This document shows positions 1-11,502 of a DNA stretch of 64,000 nt, piece after piece. The translations under genes were made by a program, and so were the position numbers. The stretch's first letter is position 1; every line of letters begins with the position of its first letter. This DNA is from Undaria pinnatifida (Eukaryota; Sar; Phaeophyceae; Laminariales; Alariaceae): positions 20,915,196 to 20,979,195 of the forward strand of contig JABAKD010000016.1 of assembly GCA_012845835.1 (NCBI GenBank), read 5' to 3'. The notes below the pieces were generated by a model. That model made no database searches, was not told where the DNA came from, and was given only the letters and a program-made list of their open reading frames with translations.

Positions 1-2
1 GC

Positions 3-655
3 GGCATGGACGGCTCTTAAACGATAACGAGGCGATATCCAGGTCGTGGAAGTGTTTACTATTCTGGCGGATTTCTATATAAGGTGGGGCGTTTAAGCAA
101 AAGAAAGCGAGGAATAAAAAAAAAAGGGGGGGGGGGGGGAGGGGTTTCGACAGGTTTAGGTGACATGATATTAAAATACACTCCAGCTATGAGATGAAGG
201 ATTTGGTCGACACTGATCTTCGCAACATTGTGTGTGACCCTCCGATCACGCGTATGTTTTATATGCGTAGGGGCTTGCTATACGCGCGGTGCTGGGGCTA
301 GGCGATCGTGCGGGGTGTGAGGAAGGAGGGGGCGTTGGAGGGGGGGCGGGGGGATGAATGAAAACTGCGTCATGGATGGCTAGAAAAACAATGACGTGGT
401 ATCAATTGCTTGGCAAGTGTTTTTTTACTCTGGCCGATTTTGATTGTAAGTGAGGCGTTTGAATGTACTGGGCCGGGAACAAAAGGGGGGGGGGAGGGCC
501 GGAGGGCGGAGATGGGTTGGAGCTACGGCATGGATGGCTAGATGGATAATGAGATGATATCAGCTGGCTGGTACCAGGTAGTGTTTACTACTCTGACAAG
601 TTTTGATTTCAGGTGGAGCGTTTGAACAAGAAGGATCGGGGGGGGGGGGGGGCGC
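3..655. repeat. Three imperfect copies of a ~125-bp repeat with poly-G tails
   Basis: Three copies lie at about 3-140, 369-500 and 526-655. Each begins with a CATGGA(T/C)GGCT-like start, passes a GTGTTTACT(A/C)TCTG-like core and a (T/G)GGCGTTTGAA-like segment, and ends in a run of G. A short, more decayed piece with the TTTATTATTCT core lies near 750-790. The copies differ by many substitutions, so they are old. No protein is supported. They may be fragments of a dispersed element whose 3' end is a homopolymer. Confidence 0.6.
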
Positions 656-929
656 GAGCATGTCAATATCTGCGCGGAAACTTTAAACACTTGAAGGAGA
701 CGAATGTGACGGTTGCAGCAAGACGACACCCCTTTATATCACCCGCCTGGTTATGTTTATTATTCTAGAAGGTTTGATGTTACATGTAGTATGCAACCCA
801 CTTCTTAGGCGTAGTAAACAACCTGTTAAAAAGCTTCTTAATTTGTTATTGTACATGGGTTGAAAGGTAAAATATTTCAATCGATAGGTACAATCATGTA
901 GATACCATTATATTCCGACATCACGAATA

Positions 930-1545
930 ATAAGAAAGAGATACATATTGCCAAATACAACAGGCGAGGTGATTTGGTCATGCAATGTTGCCGCCCTTGA
1001 GAACGAAAAGGAGAAATACGAATCGTTATTGTTTTGAAAGGAACGCTTAGTGTAAAAGCGCTCAATTACGTTACTTCGTTAGTCATACTTCGCTTGGCAT
1101 AGCTTGGTAGGCGATCATGCAGGCGGTATGTACGGAATGCCTTACGTAATAAGTTGGTAGTGCGGTTTACCGTAATTTTAACATATCTGTCTGCACCTCC
1201 TTTTCACATTATTTTTGTCTCACACATACGATGTTACACCTATTATTTTTGCCGTGCCGATGTTGGACTCTGAGGTCGCCAACTTTAAGACAGAGATACA
1301 TCTTACAAATACATCGAGCGAGGTGACGTGGGCATGCGACGTCACCACTATTGAATGCGAGGGTGACTTTACTTTGTTAGGCATGTGCTACTCCGTTTGG
1401 GTAGAGGTTGTCAGGCGATCATGCAGACGGCCGGAGGCACGAGATACCGTTCGTAATAGGTTGGTAGTGTGGTCTACCGCAGTGTTAAGATAACTGTATG
1501 CACTTCTTTTTCACATTGTTATTATCTAGTGTACGATTATACGCC
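930..1545. repeat. Diverged direct repeat, two copies
   Basis: A segment at about 930-1230 recurs at about 1285-1545. Shared landmarks are GAGATACAT, GCGAGGTGA, GGCGATCATGCAG and TTGGTAGTG, in the same order. The spacing between copies changes from about 355 to 304 bases, so one copy carries an indel of about 50 bases between the second and third landmark. The ORFs inside are short and unconvincing. A weaker third echo may lie near 1900-1930. Nothing else is recognisable between 1546 and 2186. Confidence 0.5.
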
Positions 1546-2186
1546 CTGTGTTCTCCCCACTGTCGTTGAAGATGTTGTGGTCCTGTAGATGTCGCGTCCA
1601 TGTCTGGTTCTTTTGTTAGTGGTGCTCATGAAAACATGCCCTAGCGTGTAGTAGATTATCGCTGAGTGTTGTTCCTTTCCTTTATATCAAGCCAGGTAGT
1701 ATATGTCACCACAACCGCTTGCTTGAAAACCACAAATAAAATTCCGCACGCACCTGATACAGAGGAGCCGCGGCCCGAAGATTGTTCAGTATACCGACGG
1801 TCAGGAGCAGGTTATCGAGCAGCGTACTTCATTTTTACTACTACTCCTCACTCCACCTAACACACTACGAGCATGCGTTGGACCCAGTTCGCTGATGCCC
1901 AAAACCACTTGCAAAGGAGGTGATGTGGTGGGCGAATGCTATAATGATGGGCGCTGCTACGATTACCTCGTCTCTTGTTCTGTTCGTTCTTGCGTTCTTC
2001 ATTAACGTGTTATTTGTCAACGAGCAGGTTTGACGTATTATAGGTGTGTGCAAAGCTTATTTGTAGACTATGCGATGTTTGTGAGTCGTAAGGACCTCAA
2101 TTTAGAATCCAGGGTACGTCGGTTCCATCTGTTGACTGGATTTCGTATGTAGACATGTATGTGGTTTTAGTGTGTGGACATTCTTT

Positions 2187-2600
2187 GTTGATGTTCTAGA
2201 TTCTGTTATCGTGTTGTTTCAGAGTGGTGTTTTCGAATACATATTATTTTGTGTCCGCGTGGCTGTTTCAGTTGATGTTCTAGGCTTTGTTATCTTATTG
2301 TTTCAAAGTGGTGTTTTCAAACACGTATTATTTTGAGTTTGCGTGGTTAATGCCTTACGCGTATGTTTTGGGTGATGTTCTAGACTTTGATATCGCGCTA
2401 CACGTGTATGTTTTGGTTGATGTTCTAGGCTTCGTTTTCGTATTGGTTCAGAGTGGTGTTTTTGAACACGTATTATTTTGTGTTCGCGTGGTTGTTCCTA
2501 TACGTGTATGTTTTGGTTGATGTTCTACACTTCGTTATCGTGTTGTCTCAGAGTGGTGTTTTCAAATACATTTTAGTTTCCAGTGGTTGTGGGGGGTGGC
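2187..2600. repeat. ~100-bp tandem repeat, about five units
   Basis: Units start near 2187, 2271, 2371, 2415 and 2516, each with (G/T)GTTGATGTTCTA. They continue with TTGTTTCA(G/A)AGTGGTGTTTTC and TATTATTTTG. Full units are 84-101 bases and the unit at 2371 is cut to about 44. The 77-residue plus-strand ORF through it is a by-product of the repetition. The region is rich in T and G on the plus strand. Confidence 0.7.
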
Positions 2601-4414
2601 CTCTTGTGCGTGTCCGCAAAACGTTTTGATGTACGCTGAGAAAACTTCTTCGGGGGGCTAAATACGAAGTTGGAAGGGACGTTTGGGAATTTCAACGTTC
2701 CCCCTCGCGTTTTTTTTTTTGTTAAGTATGGTTAAATGCATATTTATCCCTGGAGATAAACATGCAAAAACCAACATTGACAACTATGGTATGATAATAC
2801 ACTTATAATACTGTTACTGTTCACAGTTTGACTCTGGCTGTATTCATTTTTTTGTCACACTGTGTGGGTTGAATAGAAATACTTCGCGAGGCTAGGGTTA
2901 AAGCCTTGACAAAAAAGTTTACAAGAAGGTTTTGAATATTAAATTAGCTTGCTTATTGAATACTTTGTTGTGGACGAAGTAGTGGGAGGTTTAACGCGAC
3001 AGATATTGCAGTGTTATATGATATATTTCACCTGTGGCATGTAGTGGGGCGAAGAAAAGGAGCTTAAGCCTGTGGCACAGTTATGTTTAATTGGCTAGGA
3101 AGGGGGGGAGGGGCGCGGGGGGGGGGGGGGTGAATCAGGTGCTTTGTCTTTTGTCTATCTACTTGGTCCGAATTTCGTACCAATTTGGCGGCTACATTAG
3201 CCTTTCGTAGCAGTGTGAAGCTTGATAATATTTTTCATTACCTAAGGTGGGGGAGGGGGGGTTTAAGTGAGTTTGTGGTGAGGGTATACAAGGTCGCAGC
3301 ATTATGCTATACTTCTCGTGTGTGGACGCATGACATCCTGTGGCATATTTCTGTTTGTTGGGTAGAGAGGGGAAAAAGAGAAAGGGGGAGGAGGGGACCA
3401 AGGGGGAGGGGGGGAAAAAGGGGGGGGGAGGGGCTTGGGGAAGGGGGGGGGGGATGGAAGCGGATTTCCCCCCGCCCCCCTTTGGGTTATTTGCCTTTAT
3501 CGTTTATATTTACTAACTCCGAAACATCCCACAGTTTATTGACTTTTTCAGCCTTTATAGCATTTCAATTTGTATAATATATACACCTACTATTCATACG
3601 TTTCGAAAGTATATCCGTAATGAACTCGAACAGATATATGTCACCAGGTCACAGGTATACGCAAATAATAGTTGTTTGCACGTAATGTTATATGAAGCTA
3701 CAACACCTGATACCTGGCATTTTGCTATTCTATCATGATCTTTGATGAGATTGGCGGTACGACGGTAGAAAAAGTTTTTTGTGTATTTCCTAATAAACTG
3801 AAGTTTCCAACGTAATATTATGCCTGCAAGAATGCAGTACCTGGTATGTGGAGTTGATATTTATTGATTAACGTACATTGCTGATAGTATGTTTAATGAG
3901 AAATTCAGTTTGAGAAAGGACATATTTGCTTTGAAAGGTAGAGTAGGTAGGTATGTGTGATGAATGCTGGCTCTCATAGTTAGTCGAAGAAGCACATATC
4001 CTAACAAAAGTGGCGTGTAATACCAACGCGCGTTGAGAGCTGGGTATGGACTAAGCCAGAGCGAAACTGGTTGGACAAAATATTGCTTGACTCCGGAGTG
4101 GAGGAGGTATTACGTAGCTGTTGTCTTTATCAACATCCGAGAATCAAACTCGGGTCTGCGTTGATACTAATAGTTACACTCTTTTAATTTCGCCTGGGGC
4201 ATGTTTGAAACGGGAGTATCTATATTATGTGGTGGTACTTCGAGAGGGGGATGCGTGGTTGGTCGGTGTTGGGAAGCGTGCTCCTCATGGGTTCCGGTGC
4301 CCTTGTTCGGTCTCTCCTCATGGCTCGCTGGATAGACTCAAAAGCTTATACATTATTTCCTCTACATTGAACTCTAAAAGACAGACAAAACAGGCCTAGC
4401 CACGATAGGGCTGG
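2601..4414. other. Gene-free stretch with G-rich tracts
   Basis: No supportable gene was seen. Long purine and G tracts sit at about 3101-3131 and 3363-3460. They make the short ORFs there Gly/Arg-rich on one strand and Pro-rich on the other, which indicates low complexity rather than protein. The rest is A/T-rich unique-looking sequence with only short ORFs. Confidence 0.5.
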
Positions 4415-4468
4415 GTAGAGCAGGTAGAGCAGGTAGAGCAGGTAGAGCAGGTAGAGCAGGTAGAGCAG
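4415..4468. repeat. 9-bp microsatellite, six copies
   Basis: Six perfect head-to-tail copies of GTAGAGCAG are followed by a partial copy. The array is likely length-polymorphic. It lies in a non-coding stretch; nothing recognisable follows up to about 5100. Confidence 0.9.
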
Positions 4469-5104
4469 GTAGTGAGATATGGGGCGTCCTGCTTGTCCCA
4501 TCATCGTCACCTACATTATCGCCCATCTATGATGGCCTTGACGTGAATGTGACATCTAAAGTCACGTGGTTTCACCTCAACCATGACATGGCTGCACGTC
4601 GAATCTATAAAGCTATCCTTCTACGGAGGGCACTCCATTACAATTACCACCAGAATTTTGCTTGATCGAACGTTTGGAAACAAATTAGTTTGGGGGAACA
4701 GTACGGGTTGTTTTCGAGTAGTGGAAGACTAAATTTGATACCTGGTATTTTATTTTTATTTCAGCATTGAATTTGCTTGATCTAAGGGTTGGGAGTATGA
4801 TCATATGAGGTGAAATATTGGTGGTTTAGGGGTGATTTTAGGCTTGATTTATAAAACCACAATCGACAGTTGTTCTTTCTGGTTTTACACGGATTACTTC
4901 CACTGCACTTTTGGTCGCCCACATTCTTGTCGGCGATTTCCGTTGCGATTACTGCGGAGTAATTCCGCTAGCTACGGTGTTGGGTATCATTATTTGGGTT
5001 TTTGGAGCAGAGGCAGTAATGGTTTGAAATTGGCGTTGAATATTTGAGGCATGTACCTTGTTTAAATAGGCAACGTTCGGATGGTGCGCTTTGGATAAAC
5101 GTTA

Positions 5105-5345
5105 TCATGACGTGCACAAAGGCAGGAGGAGTGTTGGTTTATGTGTTGGTTTATGCCTGTGCACAACCCTGATAAATGACGTGTATGACTTAATCGAATC
5201 TACGAAAATGGCAGAGTATACCTATTGATATTATTGGTGGTCCCAATCTTTGATATGTTCGAGTTGATTGTTATAATGACGTGCACACGGGCAGGGGGAA
5301 TCTTGGTTTATGCCTGTGTGCACAGATCTGATTTACGTATATAGA
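5105..5345. repeat. Two related hairpin-forming segments
   Basis: Two related segments at about 5105-5175 and 5274-5345 both read ATGACGTGCAC, then a purine-rich part, TTGGTTTATGCCTGTG, and GCAC. The second folds into a hairpin: 5281-5293 pairs with 5311-5323 over 13 bp with one G-T type mismatch, leaving a 17-base loop. The first copy has the same arms but an inserted TTGGTTTATG duplication in the loop. They could be a small folded element or its end. No transposase is nearby. Confidence 0.6.
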
Positions 5346-5349
5346 TAGA

Positions 5350-5853
5350 TAGGTATTTTGGAGACATCGATTTCGTGCAGGGGATCTGGACAAACCAGAC
5401 AGAAGAGTCAGGTACACCAGCAGGAGAACGTGGATGCACATGTTTGCTCGCGTGGCACAACAATGGAGAGTAGGTCTCAAAGTAGGAAATTGTTTAATAT
5501 GCAAGGAGGATCGGGATGTTTTAGTGGAGATGAAGCAATTATTAGACGAACGTGACATGGAAGAGTTTGGTAGACTCTTCGTATAGAGTAGCAAAGAAAC
5601 GTTCCCAATCCTCGGAGATTTATTGCGGCCAATGGCGGAGAAACAGGAAGGCGATGGGATAAGCATAAAAAGTTCATGTCGTAAACGCGTAAACATTGGT
5701 GCGCTTCCCGCGTCTCATTTTTTTCCTTTTTCGTATTGGACGGCGGCAAGCGAATGTCGTAGATTGTATCATCCACGGACACCGTTGCATTCATGGCCGC
5801 ACTACCGACTGTATAAAGAAAGCCTCTTTCTTCCAGGCTCGTTGCAGCACTAA
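5350..5853 (+). pseudogene. Coding-like open frame with one internal stop, unrecognised
   Basis: One plus-strand frame stays open for about 500 bases except for a single TAG near 5584. The first part is rich in charged residues (for example VGLKVGNCLICKEDRD, then an acidic/leucine stretch). The second part begins near 5587 with ETFPILGDLL. The texture resembles protein more than most ORFs around it. A splice donor-like GTATAG overlaps the stop, so it could be an exon end instead of a broken gene. No family was recognised. Confidence 0.25.
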
Positions 5854-6174
5854 TAGAGGTACCTGTACCGGGTAGTTTTGAAAGGCGTGCTGTCGCTGTG
5901 ATGCCTGTCTGCTCTGCTGCTGTTGGGCCATTTTCCGGTCAACGGAAGCGTGGCCTTCGGGTTGGGGTGTATATTGTAGCTGTAGACATGTCCGATGTTC
6001 AAGTAGCATCCTTTTCAACTCGACTGGAAAACAACATCACAGCTTGAACATCGTAGCAATGGTTGTGGAATAGCTGCCTTCTTGCGACACCCCAGAGAAT
6101 TGGTCTGGGCGAAGAACGTTCTGACACGGACCACCAAGCCGTAGTAAAACCTCACGGAGGGTGCTTTGTGCACG
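5854..6174. other. No gene seen
   Basis: This stretch holds only short ORFs. A minus-strand one at 5791-6018 is Gln-rich, which probably reflects base composition. The left end of the TIR element begins just after it. Confidence 0.4.
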
Positions 6175-7090
6175 TACAGTCGTCCCCCCTTAAAGACATA
6201 CTCCTTAAGTCAACCCTTTGCCTTAAGCACACAAAATATACCGCAAGCATGGTGCCCCGCAGATGTGAAAAATTAGGCAAGGGTCGTGCATGAAATCCAC
6301 GATTTCAGAGGCCGAGGTCCGCTCTCGTCTCGATGATGTCCGCTCCTATTTGTACGCGAACGGAAGAGACGGCGAAAATATCGCAACGGCGTGCCTTCTT
6401 TCCAAGACTGTGCATTCGTTCACTCATGAAACTCGAGTCATGCGAAGCACGAAGATGGGGGGCGAGGTGCAGGCAACTCTTCGGGATAATATATGGGCGC
6501 CTTTTTTATGACCACTGCACTTTGTGTTTTCCTCGTTTTTACTTTTCGGAAGGAGCGGTGTCCTCTTTCTCAGTGTACTTCGTCGATTTTCACGTCTAGG
6601 GTGTTGTCTGCGTTACCGACATTTTACTTAATAGTGTCGTCCCAAGTGTGGGTGGTTTTGTTTGATCTCTGTGGCAGGTAGCCTGTGGCTGTATCGTATC
6701 ATAGTTCAAAAGACGATGTGATGTTCACTGTGAGGACAACGCCTGAACAATAATAAAGCCTACAACAACACATGCGCACTACCGTACACATTACGCTATG
6801 TAGGTCGTGCTGCACCCCCTCCCGCATTTCGGTGGGAAAGGGAAATTCAAACGATGGCATGCACATACTGGAGAACAGGAGCAGTAGTTGCGGCCTTCAT
6901 ATCACCTTGTGTCGTAGCTTCCGAACAACACCGCTTCGTGGTCTCATTCCGGCTGCGAATGCGCGTCTTTTGCCATATGCTAAGCCTACCGCCGGGGACG
7001 GTGAGTTAGTGGCCCCGGAATCTTAAAGACACTTCCCCGCGTTAAAGACATTAAAAAAAAATGGTGTGTCTTTGAAGCGGGGTGACAGTA
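6175..7090. mobile_element. TA-flanked TIR element, copy 1 (non-autonomous, Tc1/mariner-like)
   Basis: The element starts TA-CAGTCGTCCCCCCTTAAAGAC and ends in the inverted match GTCTTTGAAGCGGGGTGACAG-TA, so a TA dinucleotide flanks both ends, as in Tc1/mariner insertions. The right end contains an inner CCCCGCGTTAAAGACA facing the outer repeat, so the last ~65 bases can fold into a hairpin. The interior matches the element at 29151-30186 over long stretches: GTGCCCCGCAGATGT near the left end, GGTGTCCTCTTT, GTACACATTACG, GTCGTGCTGCAC. No transposase ORF is visible. It is probably a non-autonomous element moved in trans. Confidence 0.8.
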
Positions 7091-9741
7091 CGTGTATCTT
7101 TGCAGTAGCAGTAGGTACCGGTACCGGTTCGTTGGTGGGTTGTGGGTCGGTTGGTGGGTGAGAGTGGGCGTGGTTAGCACGTTATTCGAGACCGCTGGAA
7201 TCGCGGCGTACCCGTGATTGTGGTTTCAAGAATAAAATGAAGTACGAACCAATCACCGCCGTCTGCTGGTGCACGTGCCAGCTGGTACGTACTGCTGTAC
7301 GGCTGTATTGTTACAATTCATCTTGGCTGAATTGTTTGGTGGCAGTATGGGTTGGTTGGGTGCGTGGGTATCGGTAAATTCGTGCGTGGGTGAGTTATTT
7401 CGAGCCTGTGGGAAATGAAGCTGTTACTGCTGTCTTTCGATCAACAGCAGCATTTTGTTCTCTCCGATGTATAACCGGCCTGCTTTGGCGAGGTTCGAGT
7501 GCGAGACAACAAACAACGAATCCGTTTCCTGCTGCTTTGATTTAGCATAGTGGGTGGGTTGGATGGTGGGTGCGTCGCTGGGTCGGTGGGTGGTGTTTGT
7601 GGTGCGGTACGTGGGTTGGTGTTTAATCGGCGACCTGGCAGCGGATATCGTGTCGGTGCGGTGGTTGTGTTTTGTGTTGCTTCTTTTCCTTGCGGCCCAA
7701 CGCTGATATGCGGTAGGTTTGTGCTGTTCAAGAAAAAAATTACGCTGAATTCGACAGTTTTTTTAATCTTCATTCACGCTGTGAATGAGTATGATGACGT
7801 GGCAGTAACTGAACTCGCTGAACCGTTCCGGCGGGACCAAGGGGGACTCCCAAGGGAAATCTTTCGCCGACCGCGCCTCGACCCCTGATTGGCGGAGGAA
7901 AGGCGCGGTGGTCCGTTCGGCCAATGGGGTTGGGGCGCGAAGAACGCAGGGATGAAAGCCATATGTCTGTTGAATGAGCGCCTAAACGTTCAAGGTGTCG
8001 CTGTTAAGAGTAGGAACGGTGCTTAGTATCGAAAGGGGTGCGAGGTCATTAGTTAATCGACTGAAGAAAGCAACGATTGAGTAGCCCTCCCCCTTGTTCA
8101 ATCTCCGCCCCCTCTTCCTCGCGAATTACGACTACAAGGTATATAGTCAATATAGGTTATACTGGTGTATTCTACAGCCGTTGGATTTGAAACTGGTGCA
8201 TTCTACAGCCGGAGGATTTTGCCCCCTCAAAAACAGATATTTTTTTGTCCGTGCACAGATTGATCAACATCACTTTCTTGACCCTGGTTCACGGAAATTC
8301 TTAGGGAAGTCGCCGACCTATATCCATAATGAGGACACACACAACGAATATTGCGCAACATCGGAGAATGACCCCCAAACGTGCAAAGTTGAGGTGCGGT
8401 GAAAGGTTCAATCTCACAGCTGAAGCGTATTTTATTATATTCTTTTTGAAGAAAAAAACTATAAGCACGATTTTACACTGTACTGGACCAGTATCCACAG
8501 TTTTTCTTTTTGGTTTCAGGTAGCTCTGGCTGTCAACTCAAGGTGAGTTTTGAACACGCGTTGGACTGATTTTCGTTCCTTTTGTGCAGAACTTCTCGCA
8601 GGTAACTACACCATGCGTACCGTTTATGAAATTCCTACATACATTTCACACATTTTCCTATAACAGGTCTGGATTGATCGTTCCACTCGTATGTTGATTG
8701 TTTGAGTGATATTTGAGTCCATCCATGTTGACGCTGTTCATACACCGTCGTTTATACACGAGTCTGAATATTGCGTACCATTTGCGATCATCATTTTATT
8801 ATATCTTTCTTGCTGCTGACTTCTCGTCCAAGGGGCGTATCGAAAAGTGGACTAACTGCAGTCCAGTGGCATCTACTTGGTTCACACGCACTAAACTGAG
8901 TGCACTAGGAACACTATTTTGGATGCGGAGAAATACATAAGCCGGTAAGAGTTTGTTTTTCCCCGTCGATTTATATTTGGTTCATGTTGTAAATTGGTTA
9001 CGGCCACAAGTATTGGCGATCGTCGCAGGGACTGCTCCGAGGGAATTTACTACGGAATAGTCTGTCGGCTAGAACGACGTGTTGTGGAGTACATTTGCCC
9101 GCGACTTGGGCGTTATCGCGTGAGGACCAGGTGACGATCAACCTACCTCGAGAACTCATTTATTCTACCTTGTCTCTCTTTGTATCCCCTTCTTCTCAAT
9201 TTTTCTTGTTTCTCCTGCTCGGTTTTGGTTTTTCCCCTTTGCACGTAAGTGCCACTTTCCAAACAATCATATATTTTTTTTTCCAATGCAAGTGATCGGC
9301 ACATGCATGCAAGTGCTCCGCACAGACCCTTCGGTACCACTTCTGCAGCTCTTATTGGGAGAGGAATGGCCAGGGCCTCGATGCGCATCCTTGTATCAGA
9401 CGAGCTGCATGTCTCGCCAAAAATGACTTTTAGTTACAATGAAAGTCCATCTCGATGAAAATTCCGTTGGTCTACGTATGATGCATATCACATAAAGAGT
9501 GAAGTTCCAGCGACATTGGGTGGGGTCGTAGTCATTTCAGTGATTGATTTAGATGGGGATCCCAGCCAAACGAGTAAAACGTGCTACCATTGTCGTTGCA
9601 CGCTTCGTGCATGAGCACTAGTGTATCGCTTGCGTTTGTGCCAGCCGCCCTCGTACAAGCACTGATAACATCGAAAGTTTACCCATATAAACAACAATCC
9701 GCAGTCGGTGTACTTGACTGGTGCGCACCACTTGACGCCAT
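7091..9741. other. Gene-free stretch with GGTTGGTGGG-type tracts and a 31-bp duplication
   Basis: Tracts rich in GGTTGGTGGGT lie at about 7125-7165, 7340-7400 and 7550-7620, and similar tracts recur at 40740-40830. They produce spurious Pro/Thr-rich minus-strand ORFs. A weak inverted repeat (GCGCCTCGACCCC against GGGGTTGGGGCGC) spans about 7870-7938. At 8161-8222 a 31-bp unit beginning ACTGGTG(T/C)ATTCTACAGCC is present twice. No protein family was recognised. Confidence 0.45.
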
Positions 9742-9849
9742 GCACAAGGTCTCTCCGAATATGAATATTTTACCGAGGCCCTAACCAAACAAGATTTGGA
9801 GGACGCCGAGAATGAACCCCGACAAACCCATGGCCTCGTGGCTGCTTGA
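9742..9849 (+). pseudogene. Possible Ty1/copia RNase H tail
   Basis: A short plus-strand frame ends in a TGA at 9847-9849 and reads EYFTEALTKQDLEDAENE then THGLV. In Ty1/copia polyproteins the end of RNase H commonly has an ADxFTKAL-type motif followed by an acidic/basic helix and a GL(V) end, which this resembles. The frame is closed by a stop just upstream (9733-9735), so only a scrap remains. It is too short for certainty; chance similarity is possible. Confidence 0.25.
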
Positions 9850-9983
9850 CGTTGAATTAAGTAGGGTATACCAGCGATATTGGCTAGTTTGTTTCTTCAA
9901 GAAGCCCGCCAACCAGACTAATATTCGGTTAATATGTGTAACCCCCTATCCTAGAATGCGTAGGACTCAAGGCGAGGTAAACA

Positions 9984-10113
9984 GCAGTTGGTATTGATTG
10001 AAGAGGGTCTGGGAGATGCCCATATGTTTCTACCTCCATATTTGAAGAGCAGTTGGTATTGATTGAAGAGGGTCTGGGAGATGCCCATATGTTTCTACCT
10101 CCATATTTGAAGC
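9984..10113. repeat. 65-bp tandem duplication, nearly perfect
   Basis: Two adjacent 65-bp units begin GCAGTTGGTATTGATTG at 9984 and 10049. They are identical except for the last base. The identity shows a very recent duplication. It lies in a non-coding stretch, although a 149-residue minus-strand ORF (9929-10378) runs through it and shows the unit as a repeated peptide. Confidence 0.95.
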
Positions 10114-10916
10114 GTTCTACACCACACACAAAACCTAGTTTGGAGGAACTGTAAAGGAAAAGAAGGGATTCGAACGACGATGGGTCGATAACGTATCTAG
10201 GTGTTGAAATTATTTTCTTCAGGAAGTTGTATATCTCTATCGTGTCGCAAATCTCAAGTTTTGAGAAACGTACGGACCATCCTCTCTCTATCGCTTGGTG
10301 TGGTGAGCGTTGACCACCTGGAGTCGTATATATCCATTTTCTTCTCGGTTCACCAAAACCTACATTTTGATACGACAAGATTTGCCTTGATCACAATGAG
10401 GCCCTTACAAGTCCGTGTTGGCGATCGGCAGATGCCGTGTGCGTGGCTCTTGTGTCGTTTTTCGTATTTGAAGTCAGGACTTCATTTGAGGGCCCCTTAG
10501 TCACAGAGGATGCAATTGAGGTGTATTCAAAGGTTAGGGAGACTACGGTATTTTTAAGCCAAACTCCAACTTGAAGTGCCGAAACTAGACCAATCAAACA
10601 CCGGCAGAAAATGATCCGCAAGGTTGTCCTACGAGCTGCGGCCACGTTTTGGAAAGTTTTCTTAGATCTTAATTTTACTTGTTGGCTCAGCGTAACCAGC
10701 ATCCTCCATTTTTCGTGGAGAAGTTTATCCTCAAACCAGCAATCGTTCAAGCAATGCGGATGTAGCTTCGCTGGAATGTCTCGAACTCATAAGAACACGT
10801 GGGCCTACAAGCGATCCCCGATGCTGTCTCCGGAAGTGGCCATAACAAATAAGTCAATTCATTTTTAGCCCCTATCGGGTATGCAAGAACGATCGAACAA
10901 GGAGTGTAAGTTGACC
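10114..10916. other. No recognisable gene
   Basis: A minus-strand ORF of 119 codons (10391-10750) and shorter ones are present, but none resembles a known family and none has a clear exon structure. The stretch may be decayed transposon sequence like its neighbours. Confidence 0.35.
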
Positions 10917-11141
10917 TCACAAGTGGTTCTTAATGGCATGCATTTCATCCTCTGCGAGGATCGCTAAACAACTGACTGCGCCTCGTGCTTGCCTTTGGCG
11001 GCCGGTGCTCACGATGTCTGACTGATCAGTGAAAACTCCACGTGTTCTGTCGCGACATCTTAGGGATGCGGGCGTCATAGGTCCAAGCGGAATTTGCCTA
11101 TGCATCAAATGAGTGCACCCCCCCGTGGCCCCGATCTCCAT
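10917..11141 (-). pseudogene. Possible Ty1/copia RNase H relic
   Basis: The minus-strand frame contains GVFTDQSD, then GRQRQARGAVSCL, then AEDEMHAI. The order and spacing are reminiscent of the copia RNase H core (a YxDxD-like motif, an RRSTSG-like basic/Gly motif, a V-x-SW/L segment and an AEAEY/M-x-A-like motif). Several expected residues are replaced, including the Ser-Thr-Ser-Gly stretch, so any such enzyme would be inactive. No connected reverse transcriptase was seen upstream on this strand. This is an inference from motif order only. Confidence 0.3.
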
Positions 11142-11476
11142 CGACTAAGATATTCGGCTCCGGCGCCTGCCGCAGTACGACTGCACCGCTTGTCTTCCTG
11201 ATCTCCTAATGTTAGGATTTCTCGACCGCACCATGGAAATCGATTGGAGAATCATACAGTGCTGCCCGATGAGCAGCTCCACGTCCAACAGTAGCTGCTA
11301 GAGAAACAAACATATTTCACGTCGGAATGGGAATTCCGACGACTTTGGGACCAATCACGGCGTCAGTCGGAAAACCTCCTAGCCTAGTAGTGCTCCCTCT
11401 TTCATAGCGCGCGTCCTCTGCCAGTTGGTACCGTGCCAGTGCCGAACCTTGGATGTTTGCCCATTTGCTTTAACAC

Positions 11477-11502
11477 AACTGAGGTCACGCTCGACCTCAG
11501 TT
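11477..11502. repeat. Perfect 10-bp stem hairpin
   Basis: AACTGAGGTC at 11477-11486 pairs perfectly with GACCTCAGTT at 11493-11502 around a 6-base loop. It stands alone, with no adjoining gene to assign it to, and could be a chance inverted repeat. Confidence 0.5.

Noticed and set aside
3185..3577. 130-codon plus-strand ORF
   Set aside because: Its middle is Gly/Arg from G-runs and its ends show no protein motif.
4125..4250. tRNA-like sequence on the minus strand (T-arm-like CCGAG ... CTCGG)
   Set aside because: The T-arm stem pairs perfectly, but no matching acceptor stem, D-arm or anticodon stem could be found at the right distances.
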